From Ruegeria profundi (lineage in GTDB: Bacteria > Pseudomonadota > Alphaproteobacteria > Rhodobacterales > Rhodobacteraceae): a DNA stretch of 64,000 bases. The position numbers and the translations under genes are program-made. The DNA is taken from positions 176,534 to 240,533 of the forward strand of contig NZ_LQBP01000008.1 of NCBI RefSeq assembly GCF_001507545.1. The letters run 5' to 3'. The notes beneath the pieces were generated by a model. The model ran no database searches. It saw only the letters and a program-made list of their open reading frames with translations, and had not been told where the DNA came from. Numbering within the stretch: the first letter of the stretch is position 1; the number at the start of each line of letters is the position of its first letter. Below are positions 39,627-48,918 of this stretch, in pieces.

Positions 39627-40935
39627 TCATGTTTTCCTGCCCGTATTTGGCGGCACAGCGTTCGTGCTTGCGGCAGCGGTGGCTTTCGCGAACCGGAACT
39701 ACGGCCAGTCGCAGATAGAAACCTTGGAAACCCGGATTGAGCAGGTTGAGGCAAACGCAGCAGCAGCCCGTGAAAATGCGCAAGCAGAAGCCAACCGAGC
39801 AGCCGAGTTGGAGCTCAAAGTCGAAGAGATTCAGGCGGCGGCGGCAGAACGGGTTGCAAGTGGTGCGAATCTGACCGCGCCCGCGCCCAGCCACGACGGC
39901 ATTTATGGGCTTGGGCGGCCTGCACTGGAGGAAGAGGTCGCGGCCTGGGACGTGGATGTCTTGCCTGACGGGCGCGGCTTGCCGGCTGGGTCCGGCGACG
40001 TCTGGACCGGAGAAGAAGTTTTTGCCGACCGCTGCGCGTCATGCCACGGCGAATTTGCCGAGGGTGTAGACAACTGGCCTGTTCTGGCTGGTGGTTTCGA
40101 TACGCTGGCCGACGAAGACCCTGTTAAAACCGTTGGGTCTTATTGGCCGCATTTGTCGACCGCTTGGGACTACATTTCGCGTTCAATGCCGTTTGGTGAA
40201 GCGGGCACGCTAACCGCAGATGAGACCTATGCAATTGTCGCCTACATCCTTTATTCCAACGATCTGGTGGATGATGATTTCGAACTGAACAACGAAAATT
40301 TCGCAGATTTCGAAATGTATAATATGGACGGCTTTGTCGTCGATGTTCGACCCGAGACCGAATACACCGAATGGCGCAAAGAACCTTGCATGGAAAACTG
40401 CAAGGCAGAGGCCACCGTCACGATGCGCTCTGTTTTTTTGGTCGAGACGCCGCCAGAGGGTGGTTCGAACTCAGTCATGAATGACGCCAATCCGGATGAG
40501 CTGCCGGTTTTTACGGCGGACGGACCGTCATTCATCCCAACCGCAGCACCAAAGCCGGAGGAAGAGGCCGCAGCAACACCAGCCGTTCAGGAAGCCGCAG
40601 AAGTTGACGAAACCGCAGAACTGGTTTCTGCCGGAGAGAAAGTTTTTAAAAAGTGTAAAGCCTGCCATCAGGTCGGTGAAGGTGCCAAGCACAGCACGGG
40701 GCCGACATTGAACGGAGTTATCGGGGCGAATGCAGGGTCCGTCGAAGGGTTCAAATACTCGAACGCCATGAAAGACGCTGCCGAGGCAGGTCTTATTTGG
40801 ACCGCTGAAGAAATGGCGGCCTTCCTGGCAAAACCCAAGGAATATATGAAGGGCACGCGCATGTCTTTTGCGGGGCTTAAGAAACCAGACGATATTGAGG
40901 CGGTGATCGTCTACCTTAAGTCGTTCGGAAACTGA
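39610..40935 (+). CDS. soxD: SoxD, diheme cytochrome c subunit of sulfane dehydrogenase
   Basis: 441 residues. An N-terminal membrane helix (VFLPVFGGTAFVLAAAVAFA) and a coiled coil (about 35-80, EANAAAARENAQAEANRAAE) precede heme domain 1 (CASCHGEF, about 142). An acidic Ala/Pro-rich linker follows (PKPEEEAAATPAVQEAAEVD), then heme domain 2 (CKACHQVGEG, about 352). Domain 2 is a class I c-type cytochrome very like the SoxE N-terminal domain. The uncleaved-looking helix could anchor SoxCD to the membrane. Confidence 0.92.
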   Translation: MSKSLSHVFLPVFGGTAFVLAAAVAFANRNYGQSQIETLETRIEQVEANAAAARENAQAEANRAAELELKVEEIQAAAAERVASGANLTAPAPSHDGIYGLGRPALEEEVAAWDVDVLPDGRGLPAGSGDVWTGEEVFADRCASCHGEFAEGVDNWPVLAGGFDTLADEDPVKTVGSYWPHLSTAWDYISRSMPFGEAGTLTADETYAIVAYILYSNDLVDDDFELNNENFADFEMYNMDGFVVDVRPETEYTEWRKEPCMENCKAEATVTMRSVFLVETPPEGGSNSVMNDANPDELPVFTADGPSFIPTAAPKPEEEAAATPAVQEAAEVDETAELVSAGEKVFKKCKACHQVGEGAKHSTGPTLNGVIGANAGSVEGFKYSNAMKDAAEAGLIWTAEEMAAFLAKPKEYMKGTRMSFAGLKKPDDIEAVIVYLKSFGN

Positions 40936-40937
40936 TC

Positions 40938-41645
40938 ATGCGATGGTCGAACATAGTTTTAAGCGCAGCGGCAGTGGCAATTACTGCCTCATCGACCTAT
41001 GCAACCGAAGACCTAGGCGATGCTGAGGCCGGAAAAGTGGTGTTCGCCAAATGCAAAGGCTGTCATCAGGTCGGTGAAGGGGCCGAGAACAAGATTGGCC
41101 CGCATCTGAACGGTGTCTTTGGGCGCAAGGCTGCGGGGCTAGATGGTTTCAACTATTCCAAGAGCCTTGTGCGCGCGGGAAACTCGGGCCTGGAATGGCA
41201 CGCTGATACTCTGTCCGCCTATATCGAAAACCCACGTGCATTTGCATCAGGCACGAGGATGAGTTTTCGCGGCCTGAAAGACCCGAAAGACCGCGCCAAT
41301 GTGATCGCCTATTTGCGGGGATTTTCCGACAATCCTCAGGACATACCCGAAGCGGATCCAACGGCGAGGGGCACAGATCACTCGGTCGACCCTGCGATCC
41401 TGGCGATTCAGGGGGATCCTGAGTACGGCGCATATCTCAGCAGCGAATGTACAACATGCCACCAGATCGAAGGAGGCGATGAGGGCATCCCTTCAATCGT
41501 GTATTGGCCTGACGAGGACTTCGTGGTCGCCATGCACGCTTACAAAGACAAGCAGCGGCCACATCCGGTCATGCAAATGATCGCCGGACGGCTGAGCAAT
41601 GACGAGATCGCGGCATTGGCCGCCTACTTCAATAACCCAGAGTGA
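40938..41645 (+). CDS. soxE: SoxE, diheme cytochrome c
   Basis: 235 residues with a signal peptide. Heme sites CKGCH (about 36) and CTTCH (about 174). SoxE is the cytochrome partner of the SoxF flavoprotein. The first domain shares the CHQVGEGA..IGPHLNGVFG pattern with the last domain of SoxD. Starts 2 bp after the soxD stop. Confidence 0.9.
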   Translation: MRWSNIVLSAAAVAITASSTYATEDLGDAEAGKVVFAKCKGCHQVGEGAENKIGPHLNGVFGRKAAGLDGFNYSKSLVRAGNSGLEWHADTLSAYIENPRAFASGTRMSFRGLKDPKDRANVIAYLRGFSDNPQDIPEADPTARGTDHSVDPAILAIQGDPEYGAYLSSECTTCHQIEGGDEGIPSIVYWPDEDFVVAMHAYKDKQRPHPVMQMIAGRLSNDEIAALAAYFNNPE

Positions 41646-41669
41646 CAGTGCCGAATGGGAGGAAACACC

Positions 41670-42932
41670 ATGACACTCAATAGACGAGTATTTCTTGGAG
41701 CCGCCGGGGTGGTGGCAGCAGGGCTTTCTGCTCCGATGGTGCTGGCTCAAGGCAAGCCCCGTGTAGTGGTTGTCGGCGGCGGTGCGGGCGGTGCGACTGC
41801 CGCGCGGTACATTGCCAAGGACAGCAAGGGTGAGATCGACGTGACGCTGATCGAGCCGTCGCGGACCTATTACACCTGTTTCTTCTCAAATCTTTACCTA
41901 GGTGGGTTTCAGGATCTTTCGGATATCGCCCACAGCTATGGCACGCTTGCTGCGAATTACGGCATCAACGTGGTGCATGATTGGGCCACAGGGGTGGATC
42001 GGGATGCAAAGACCGTGGCGTTGGCCGGTGGCGGGTCGGTTCCGTATGACAAGCTGATCCTGAGCCCGGGTATCGATTTCGTTGACGGTGCCGTTGAAGG
42101 TTGGGATGTCTCAGCGCAGAACAAGATGCCACATGCGTACAAGGCGGGGTCGCAGACCGAACTTCTCAAAGCGCAGATTATGGCGATGCCCGAAGGTGGC
42201 ACCTTTGCGATGGTCGCTCCGCCGAACCCTTTCCGTTGCCCGCCCGGACCGTATGAGCGGATTTCGATGGTGGCGCATGTCCTGAGGGAAAATAACCCGA
42301 CAGCAAAGATCATCGTGGCGGATCCAAAGCCGAAATTCTCGAAAATGTCGTTGTTCCAGGAAGGCTGGGCAAACCATTACGAAGGTATGGTCGACTGGAT
42401 CGGAGAAGACTTTGGTGGTGGCATTGTATCAGTGAATCCGGATGCAATGACAGTCACAATCGATGGTGAAGAGACCAAGGTCGATGTCTGCAACGTGATC
42501 CCGGCGATGAAAGCCGGACGCATTGCGGAAATGGCAGGGGTGACAGATGGCAACTGGGCACCTGTGAACGCTGCGGATATGTCGTCGAAGGCTGATCCGG
42601 ACATCTATGTTCTTGGCGACGCAAGCCAGCAGGGTGACATGCCGAAATCCGGTTTTTCGGCCAACAGTCAGGCGAAAGTCTGCGCAAATGCCGTTCGCGG
42701 TGCGCTGACCGGGTCCAAAGTGTTCCCGGCCAAATTTTCGAACACCTGCTGGTCGCTTATCGACACGGATGATGGTGTAAAGGTTGGCGCAACCTACGAG
42801 GCGACGCCTGAAAAGATCGCCAAGGTTGACGGCTTTATCAGCCAGACCGGCGAAGATGCCGACCTGAGAAAAGCAACATACGAAGAGTCGGTGGGTTGGT
42901 ACGCCGGTATCACCTCGGACATGTTCGGCTGA
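41670..42932 (+). CDS. soxF: SoxF, FCSD-type sulfide dehydrogenase flavoprotein
   Basis: 420 residues from ATG 41670 (GGGAGG upstream; ATG 41655 overlaps that site). A secretion signal (LNRRVFLGAAGVVAAG) is followed by the FAD dinucleotide motif VVVGGGAGGATAARYIA. Redox cysteines are in YYTCFFSNLYLGG and FRCPPGPYER. With SoxE it forms a flavocytochrome c sulfide dehydrogenase that feeds sulfide electrons to cytochromes. Confidence 0.93.
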   Translation: MTLNRRVFLGAAGVVAAGLSAPMVLAQGKPRVVVVGGGAGGATAARYIAKDSKGEIDVTLIEPSRTYYTCFFSNLYLGGFQDLSDIAHSYGTLAANYGINVVHDWATGVDRDAKTVALAGGGSVPYDKLILSPGIDFVDGAVEGWDVSAQNKMPHAYKAGSQTELLKAQIMAMPEGGTFAMVAPPNPFRCPPGPYERISMVAHVLRENNPTAKIIVADPKPKFSKMSLFQEGWANHYEGMVDWIGEDFGGGIVSVNPDAMTVTIDGEETKVDVCNVIPAMKAGRIAEMAGVTDGNWAPVNAADMSSKADPDIYVLGDASQQGDMPKSGFSANSQAKVCANAVRGALTGSKVFPAKFSNTCWSLIDTDDGVKVGATYEATPEKIAKVDGFISQTGEDADLRKATYEESVGWYAGITSDMFG

Positions 42933-43012
42933 CGCATTCGGGGGCTTTGACCGGTGTCAAAGACCCCGATGAACAATCTGAGAAAATGCGGTTCAGGAGG
43001 AGGACTAAAACC

Positions 43013-43447
43013 ATGAAACACTTTATCGCTGCGGCCGCGTTTTCCGCTGTTCTCGCAAGTCAGGCACTTGCGGAAGAGATCATCACCACCCCGTTTGATG
43101 GTAGTTTCGATGATGCCACGTTCGCCGTCGAGTCCGCGATTGTGGGGCAAGGGCTTGTCATCGATTATGTGAGCCATGTTGGTGAAATGCTGAATCGAAC
43201 AGGCGCTGATGTCGGCAGCGACAAGCAGATATTCGCGGCCGCTGACATCTTTATTTTCTGCTCGGCAAAAATCTCGCGCGAGGTGATGGAGGCCGATCCG
43301 ATGAATATCGGCTTCTGCCCCTACGGTATTTTTGTGGCCGAAGACGAAAGTGGCGTGATGGTGGGATACCGAAGCTACCCTGACGGGCCAATGCAAAAGG
43401 TCCAAGCGTTGCTGTCCGGGATCGTAGAAGAGGCCGTCGGGAACTGA
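43013..43447 (+). CDS. Periplasmic DUF302 protein in the sox operon
   Basis: 144 residues from ATG 43013 (AGGAGGAGG upstream) with a signal peptide. The DUF302 fold is indicated by [29 protein letters not shown] and [10 protein letters not shown]. Two cysteines sit in the core. It is found next to sulfur and heavy-metal genes in many bacteria, but its role is not known. It is placed between soxF and hemA with only 1 bp to hemA. Confidence 0.85.
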   Translation: MKHFIAAAAFSAVLASQALAEEIITTPFDGSFDDATFAVESAIVGQGLVIDYVSHVGEMLNRTGADVGSDKQIFAAADIFIFCSAKISREVMEADPMNIGFCPYGIFVAEDESGVMVGYRSYPDGPMQKVQALLSGIVEEAVGN

Positions 43448-43448
43448 A

Positions 43449-44672
43449 ATGAACTACCAACAGTATTTTCGCGACCAATTGGAGCAGTTGAAAGAAGACG
43501 GAAACTACCGGATTTTTGCTGATCTCGAACGACAACGCGGCGCGTTCCCAACTGCGCGGAGCTATGCGGAAAACGGTCCCGAGAAAGTCACTGTCTGGTG
43601 CTCGAACGACTATCTCGGTATGGGCCAGCACCCCGATGTTCTTGCAGCCATGCATAAGGCGATTGACAAAAGCGGTGCCGGGGCGGGTGGAACGCGGAAT
43701 ATTTCTGGAACCACCCACGCGCATGTTTTGCTGGAACAGGAACTTGCCGACTTGCACCGCAAGGACGCGGCACTGCTGTTTACGTCGGGCTATGTATCGA
43801 ATTGGGCGGCTTTGGGAACTCTGGCGTCCCGCATACCGGGCATCACGGTTCTGTCTGACGAGTTGAACCACGCCTCGATGATCGAGGGCATTCGCCACAG
43901 TCGTTGTCAAAAACGAATCTGGAAACACAACGACCTGGCAGACCTTGAAAGGCACCTTGCTGACCTGCCTGCCAATGCACCGAAGCTCATTGCGTTCGAA
44001 AGCGTCTATTCCATGGATGGCGATATCGCACCCATTGCCGAGATCTGTGATCTGGCAGATCGTTATGGCGCGATGACCTATCTGGATGAGGTACATGCCG
44101 TAGGGCTATACGGTCCGCGCGGTGGAGGCATCGCCGAACGCGAAGGTTTGATGGACCGCCTGACGGTTATCGAGGGAACATTGGGCAAAGCATTCGGCGT
44201 AGTTGGTGGATACATCGCGGCGTCGAAAGAGCTTGTCGATTTTGTCCGGTCCTTTGCCAGTGGGTTTATCTTTACCACTGCGTTGCCTCCGGCCGTGGCC
44301 GCTGGTGCTTCGGCGTCGGTTCGGCACCTGAAGCACAGTAATGCGGAGCGGCATTTACACCAGCAGCGTGTGCGCGAAGTTCGGGACAAGTTGGACGATC
44401 TGGGTATTCCCCATACACCAAACCCAAGCCATATTATACCGGTCATGGTTGGCGACCCGGTCAAGTGTCGCTTCATCTCGGATGTTCTGATGCGTGACTA
44501 TGGGATTTACATCCAGCCCATAAACTATCCGACGGTTCCCAAGGGAACGGAACGTCTCAGGATTACACCGTCACCGGTACATTCTTCTGAGGACGTGGAC
44601 CGGTTGGTCGCCGCCTTGGGTGAGTTGTGGACGCAATGCCAGTTGGCGCGCAGGCCAATGGCCGCGCAATGA
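43449..44672 (+). CDS. hemA: 5-aminolevulinate synthase inside the sox operon
   Basis: 407 residues, the PLP alpha-oxoamine synthase family (glycine plus succinyl-CoA, first step of the C4 heme pathway). Conserved regions: [69 protein letters not shown], and the PLP Lys in [14 protein letters not shown] (about 247). It follows the DUF302 gene with 1 bp spacing. A copy here would supply heme for the six cytochrome c sites of SoxX, A, D and E. Whether a second hemA exists elsewhere cannot be told. Confidence 0.95.
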   Translation: MNYQQYFRDQLEQLKEDGNYRIFADLERQRGAFPTARSYAENGPEKVTVWCSNDYLGMGQHPDVLAAMHKAIDKSGAGAGGTRNISGTTHAHVLLEQELADLHRKDAALLFTSGYVSNWAALGTLASRIPGITVLSDELNHASMIEGIRHSRCQKRIWKHNDLADLERHLADLPANAPKLIAFESVYSMDGDIAPIAEICDLADRYGAMTYLDEVHAVGLYGPRGGGIAEREGLMDRLTVIEGTLGKAFGVVGGYIAASKELVDFVRSFASGFIFTTALPPAVAAGASASVRHLKHSNAERHLHQQRVREVRDKLDDLGIPHTPNPSHIIPVMVGDPVKCRFISDVLMRDYGIYIQPINYPTVPKGTERLRITPSPVHSSEDVDRLVAALGELWTQCQLARRPMAAQ

Positions 44673-44730
44673 CAATGACAACTTGACCGAAGACAAGGAC
44701 GCGCACGATACGAAGTGAGAATTTCTGTTC

Positions 44731-45789
44731 ATGGAGAGGCTCATTGATCAGTTGGGAGACCCGGGCACCTTGGCATTTGCCGGAGTGCTTGTCGGTGTCT
44801 TGTTCGGTGTGACGGCTCAGAAGTCTCACTTTTGTTTGCGTGCATCGACTGTCGAAGTCGCCGAAGGCGAGTTTGGCCCCCGCCTTGCGGTTTGGCTGAT
44901 CGCCTTCACCGCAGCGTTAACCTTGGTACAGGCGTTTGTCTGGTTTGAGTGGCTGGACCTTTCCGAGACACGCGCCATCGCGTCAACGGGCAGCCTAAGC
45001 GGTGCAATAATCGGTGGAGCGATGTTCGGCGTGGGCATGGTGCTGGCGCGTGGATGTGCATCTCGGCTTTTGGTGCTGGCGTCCTGCGGCAATCTGCGTG
45101 CCTTGGTGACTGGATTGGTTTTGACCTTGGTGGCTCAGGCTGCCTACACCGGCGTACTTAGTCCCGCCCGTGAGTTTCTTTCCGGTATCTGGACTGTCTC
45201 GGGTGGCGCACCGCGAGATCTTTCAAAAATGCTTGGTTTTTCGCCAATAGTTTATACAGCCATTGCAGCATTTGGACTTGTCTCGGCAATTGCGTTTGCG
45301 TCCCGCCGGAAAGTTGCGCTTACAAGGATCGTCTCAGCCGCAGGGGTTGGGGTGGCAGTGGCGCTTGGCTGGTTGGTCACATTTGCCATCGCGCAAGCAT
45401 CTTTTGAAGTCGTGCCTGTGTCTTCAATCACGTTTACGGGTCCGGCCACGGATACACTGATGGCGTTGGTTACCCAGCGAAACGTTGTGCTGTCCTTCGG
45501 TATCGGCCTTGTTCCAGGCGTAGCAATTGGCGCCTCAGGGTCAGCCATAACCTCAGGGGAGTGGAGGATTGAACGGTTTGGCCTGGATACCCCGATGGAA
45601 CGTTATCTGGTTGGCGCTGTTCTCATGGGATTCGGAGCGATGCTGGCAGGAGGTTGCGCCGTGGGGGCCGGGCTTTCCGGAGGGTCCGCCTTGTCGATGA
45701 CTGCTTGGCTTGCCGTTTTCTTCATGTGGGTTGGGGCGATCACGACGCATAGATTATTGATGCGAATACCTGTTCCTCAACACTCCTGA
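44731..45789 (+). CDS. Second YeeE/YedE-family transporter at the other end of the sox locus
   Basis: 352 residues, about nine helices, family cysteines in QKSHFCLRAS (about 30), LARGCASRLLVLASCGNLR (about 110) and AGGCAVGAGLSGGSALS (about 305). It is paralogous to SoxT but divergent. It ends 1 bp from the convergent MBL gene. It probably imports or exports a sulfur compound; the direction is not visible. Confidence 0.82.
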   Translation: MERLIDQLGDPGTLAFAGVLVGVLFGVTAQKSHFCLRASTVEVAEGEFGPRLAVWLIAFTAALTLVQAFVWFEWLDLSETRAIASTGSLSGAIIGGAMFGVGMVLARGCASRLLVLASCGNLRALVTGLVLTLVAQAAYTGVLSPAREFLSGIWTVSGGAPRDLSKMLGFSPIVYTAIAAFGLVSAIAFASRRKVALTRIVSAAGVGVAVALGWLVTFAIAQASFEVVPVSSITFTGPATDTLMALVTQRNVVLSFGIGLVPGVAIGASGSAITSGEWRIERFGLDTPMERYLVGAVLMGFGAMLAGGCAVGAGLSGGSALSMTAWLAVFFMWVGAITTHRLLMRIPVPQHS

Positions 45790-45790
45790 G

Positions 45791-46735
45791 TTACTCGAAT
45801 TCCATTTGTTCGAAGACGCGCCCGGCATTTTTTGTTGCCAGCTCTTCAAACGTATCCAGATGGGCATAGGGTGATTGATCGACATAGTAAGCCTCGGCCA
45901 GATCGCCGCCCGCATCCATATGCTCTTGAATCTTGCCGCGCAGATAGATCAGGTAGTCGCGCGTATAGCGGCGTACCTGATCCATATTTGTCGGGTGACC
46001 GTGTCCGGGGATGACATATGTGGCATTCAAAGCCTCAAACTCGTTGTCCCAAGTCTCAAGCCAATCCGCTGTATAGGTGTCTTGAAAGATGGGTAGCATG
46101 CGCTCGTGAAACGCCATATCACCCGCGATCACAAGGCTTTGGTTCGGCAACCAGATCGAGATATCGCCGGGACTGTGCGCAGGCCCGAGGTATTTTGCCT
46201 CGATCCGGAAGTCGCCCAACTCAACCACGTATTCATCGTCGAATGTCTCGGTTGGGGCAGCCAGGAAGGTTCCTTCTGCCTTGTCCTGATTGTATCGCTT
46301 CATCCCTTCCAGGATCTGGGGGCCGTACTCTTCGAATTCAGCAGCTCCATCCGAATGGGCGATGATTGGGATGCCGAGATCTGACCAATACGCGTTGCCA
46401 AGCATTGCGTGCCCCTGACCATTCTCGTTGAAGACAAGCTTGACCGGCTGATCCGTGATTGCTTGAATTTCCTGGTGAAGCGCTTCGGCAAGGACATAGG
46501 CCGCGCCGCCGTTTACAACGACCACACCCTCACCGGTTACGATGAAGCTGAGGTTGTTGTTGTGACCAGAGTTTTCATAGGTCGGCGGAGCGGTTGCGCC
46601 GATGGCGGAATAGACGCCGGGGATGTATTCAACTGGTTTGGAATACAGCACACTTTGCGGGTATTGATCTGCTATATCCTCACTTGCCCAAACTGGTGTA
46701 GCCAAGGCCAAGGCAATCGTCAGCGACCGCATCAT
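45791..46735 (-). CDS. soxH: SoxH-like metallo-beta-lactamase-fold hydrolase
   Basis: 314 residues from ATG 46735 (GGAGAG 8 nt upstream), signal peptide (MMRSLTIALALATPVWAS). Metal motifs are shifted from the HxHxDH consensus: VFNENGQGHAMLGN replaces the usual first site (Asn/Glu for two His), with later HS(D), GPAHSPGDI, VIAGDMAF and IPGHGHPTN. Such partial-site MBL proteins are common in sox loci. The start overlaps the neighbouring stop (TAATGATG). soxH is used by analogy and is less secure than the other sox symbols. Confidence 0.65.
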   Translation of the reverse strand: MMRSLTIALALATPVWASEDIADQYPQSVLYSKPVEYIPGVYSAIGATAPPTYENSGHNNNLSFIVTGEGVVVVNGGAAYVLAEALHQEIQAITDQPVKLVFNENGQGHAMLGNAYWSDLGIPIIAHSDGAAEFEEYGPQILEGMKRYNQDKAEGTFLAAPTETFDDEYVVELGDFRIEAKYLGPAHSPGDISIWLPNQSLVIAGDMAFHERMLPIFQDTYTADWLETWDNEFEALNATYVIPGHGHPTNMDQVRRYTRDYLIYLRGKIQEHMDAGGDLAEAYYVDQSPYAHLDTFEELATKNAGRVFEQMEFE

Positions 46736-47658
46736 TACGTCTCTCCAATGAATCTGTATGCAGAGCCAGCTTTTTCGACCCGGCCGATTCCTCCATTTGG
46801 CAGGTGGAAGCCAATGATTTTCATTTGATCCTGCGACGTCTGATCCAGTAACGAACTCCGCACGGTTGCGGCAGCCTGCGGATCCTGATCCGTGCCGCTG
46901 TACCAATCGGGGCGTTCGAAAGCCACGTGCGGATTTCCGATCGCGTCGCCGACAATCATCACAGAGTCACTGCCATTGCGAATTTCAAAGGCCATGTGGC
47001 CGGGCGTGTGTCCAAAACTTGCCCGGGCGGCGATGCCAGGAAGAACCTCTTGCCCATCGTCAAAGAACGTGACCTGATCCTCAATGGCTTCCATACGCCG
47101 CTTTGCACCAACTGCGAATGCAGCGCGATCTTCCCCGATCGTCTCTACAGTTGAAGGGTTCCACCAATAGTCCCATTCTTTGCGACCGATGTGATGCGTT
47201 GCGTTGGGGAACAGCAGGTCGTCGAAATCATCCAAAACACCCCATATGTGATCCGGGTGCGCATGGGTGAAAACCACGTGGGTGACATCCTCGGGCGACA
47301 GGTCGATTGTTTCAAGAGTTTCCAAAAGCTTGCCGGATGTGGGCATGAAATCTGGTCCGGCTCCAACATCGAATAGAACCGTGTTCTCATCGTCGCGGTA
47401 GAGCGCCACGTTGCACTCTGGCTCGTATTTGGTCATGTCTACTTGATTGCGGTTCAGAAGCTGGTCGAGTTCTTGCTGAGGCATTAACCCGAAGACCATA
47501 TCCGGTGGTAAGGACAGGTACCCGTCTGACAAGGTCGTAATCCGAGCCGAAGAACCAAGCTGTAAATCCGCCCGGACGATTTTGGATTGTGCTACAAGCG
47601 CCGCGCAACATGCGGCGTTGAACAAGAAAGCGCGTCGAGAAAATGTATTTCCATTCAT
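46735..47658 (-). CDS. Metallo-beta-lactamase-fold hydrolase, secreted
   Basis: 307 residues from ATG 47658 with a Tat-like signal (FSRRAFLFNAACCAALV). Complete MBL metal site: VVFTHAHPDHIWGV, FGHTPGHMAFE, IVGDAIGNPHV, and a terminal HLPNGG. It is upstream of and coupled to the SoxH-like gene. Likely acts on a periplasmic thioester, disulfide or persulfide; the substrate is unknown. Confidence 0.85.
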   Translation of the reverse strand: MNGNTFSRRAFLFNAACCAALVAQSKIVRADLQLGSSARITTLSDGYLSLPPDMVFGLMPQQELDQLLNRNQVDMTKYEPECNVALYRDDENTVLFDVGAGPDFMPTSGKLLETLETIDLSPEDVTHVVFTHAHPDHIWGVLDDFDDLLFPNATHHIGRKEWDYWWNPSTVETIGEDRAAFAVGAKRRMEAIEDQVTFFDDGQEVLPGIAARASFGHTPGHMAFEIRNGSDSVMIVGDAIGNPHVAFERPDWYSGTDQDPQAAATVRSSLLDQTSQDQMKIIGFHLPNGGIGRVEKAGSAYRFIGET

Positions 47659-47700
47659 ATACAATCAATAAAATGAATGTTTTAATTTGTAAATGAAGAA
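47652..47700 (-). promoter_or_regulatory. Promoter of the MBL pair with CATTCATA/ATGAATG elements
   Basis: CATTCATATA (47652-47661) and ATGAATG (47673-47679) flank the start of the first MBL gene in a very AT-rich stretch. CATTCATA also occurs in the soxS/soxV gap, so SoxR may control this arm as well. There is no obvious ribosome site, so translation may be leaderless. Confidence 0.4.
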
Positions 47701-48304
47701 AGAAAGGCAATGGGTGCAAAGCCGCTTTCGCGAGGATCACAGAGTGTCTCGGCTTAGAGCTGCTATCAGCCTTTGACCAATCCTGTGTCAACGAGCATTT
47801 GGTCTCTGAAAACAAATGACGAGTTTGTCGCTCAACTTCGACTTTTGACGAATTGGGGATCGAACGCGCGCAGCGTATGGCTGGATTGAAGGGTTGCGAT
47901 GCACCATAGAACCGATCAGGTCAAAGGCAGGAGGGGATCGCCCGCGAAGACGGTCCAGCCGTTAAGATTTCGATAGCTTCGGCGATAGCCAGCGCGCGAA
48001 TGGCAGGCAAGTTTGGTATATCCATGACAGATCCTCGGATCCGGCATGCCCACCCACATCGACAACCCGGCGTTGACAAGGCATCGTATCACGAGATGCT
48101 GCACTGCATTCGAGGACGGCCGTAAGCCCTGACTGTAAGTTTTATCCTGTCGCTGCGCGACCTCGCCCACCGCCTTGGCCCGATTCACCAGCCCGCCCTG
48201 CATCCTGATCTTTGTCGCATCTCTCGTGCTGTTCCCCTCCACCGCAACAAAAAATGGTAAATCGTCAATCCGTGCGGATGACAAATTCGGGTCTTGGTGG
48301 CCGG
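47701..48304. other. Gap between MBL genes and HupE-type genes
   Basis: About 600 bases. A minus frame is open across 47916-48304 (for example DATKIRMQGGLVNRAKAVGE) with borderline protein-like composition, but it continues into the membrane-protein gene in a different frame and I recognise nothing. Possibly a decayed gene. Confidence 0.35.
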
Positions 48305-48916
48305 TTATATGGAACGGGTAATTTCGGAAAGCCCAAGTGCGAGCATCAGTAGCGAGACAGCGCCAATCCATGCGGCCGCCACGCGAAAAGCGGTTCCTAC
48401 CCAAGGCTGAGGGAAACGCTCTTTGATCAGAAGAAAAATTCCAACAAGGTATAGCATACCCATATTCGCGCCGACCATCGAGCCGGACATTGTGAACAGC
48501 CTGTCTCGAGGCGGGCCTTCGTCTGGAACGGATGCATCTCCTATCAGGAAGGCTCCGACACCGATCAATGCCAGGGCTACCGGAAACAGTTTGCCAGGAA
48601 AAAGCGCTGCAACCGAACACACGACAAAGGCCAAAGCGAACATGGTCGCGTCGAGTTCTTCAAAACCAAAGGCAAGCATCAAGCCGCCAAGGCTGGCAAC
48701 CAGAAAGCTTCCAAGTAGCCACTGCACCCTTGCAGTTTTGAACCCACCGGCACCCAATGCAAGTCCAAGCAGTAGAAGTGCCTGCGGCGGTGTAGAAAAG
48801 GGATGGAGGAGCCCGACGTAAAACCCTTCCATGCCGGGGACGGGGCTATGTGCTGATGCCGGATTGGCAACGAGCACCAACAAGGGAAGATATAGTAGAG
48901 GCCTAAGCTTTTTCAT
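48305..48916 (-). CDS. HupE/UreJ-like membrane protein 2
   Basis: 203 residues from ATG 48916: signal peptide, then HSPVPGMEGFYVGLLHPFST and five to six helices. The early HPF motif and the gene pairing place it with HupE/UreJ-type proteins, usually linked to nickel or cobalt uptake. It starts just 2 bp after the stop of the upstream HupE gene. Confidence 0.6.
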   Translation of the reverse strand: MKKLRPLLYLPLLVLVANPASAHSPVPGMEGFYVGLLHPFSTPPQALLLLGLALGAGGFKTARVQWLLGSFLVASLGGLMLAFGFEELDATMFALAFVVCSVAALFPGKLFPVALALIGVGAFLIGDASVPDEGPPRDRLFTMSGSMVGANMGMLYLVGIFLLIKERFPQPWVGTAFRVAAAWIGAVSLLMLALGLSEITRSI

Positions 48917-48918
48917 AC

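Noticed and set aside
42794..43405. 203-residue open frame antisense to the soxF end and DUF302 gene
   Set aside because: Shadow of two well-supported genes in the opposite direction.
45791..46906. Long start of the SoxH-like gene at 46906
   Set aside because: The extra 57 residues overlap the neighbouring MBL gene and lack a signal peptide; ATG 46735 has a ribosome site and a proper signal peptide.
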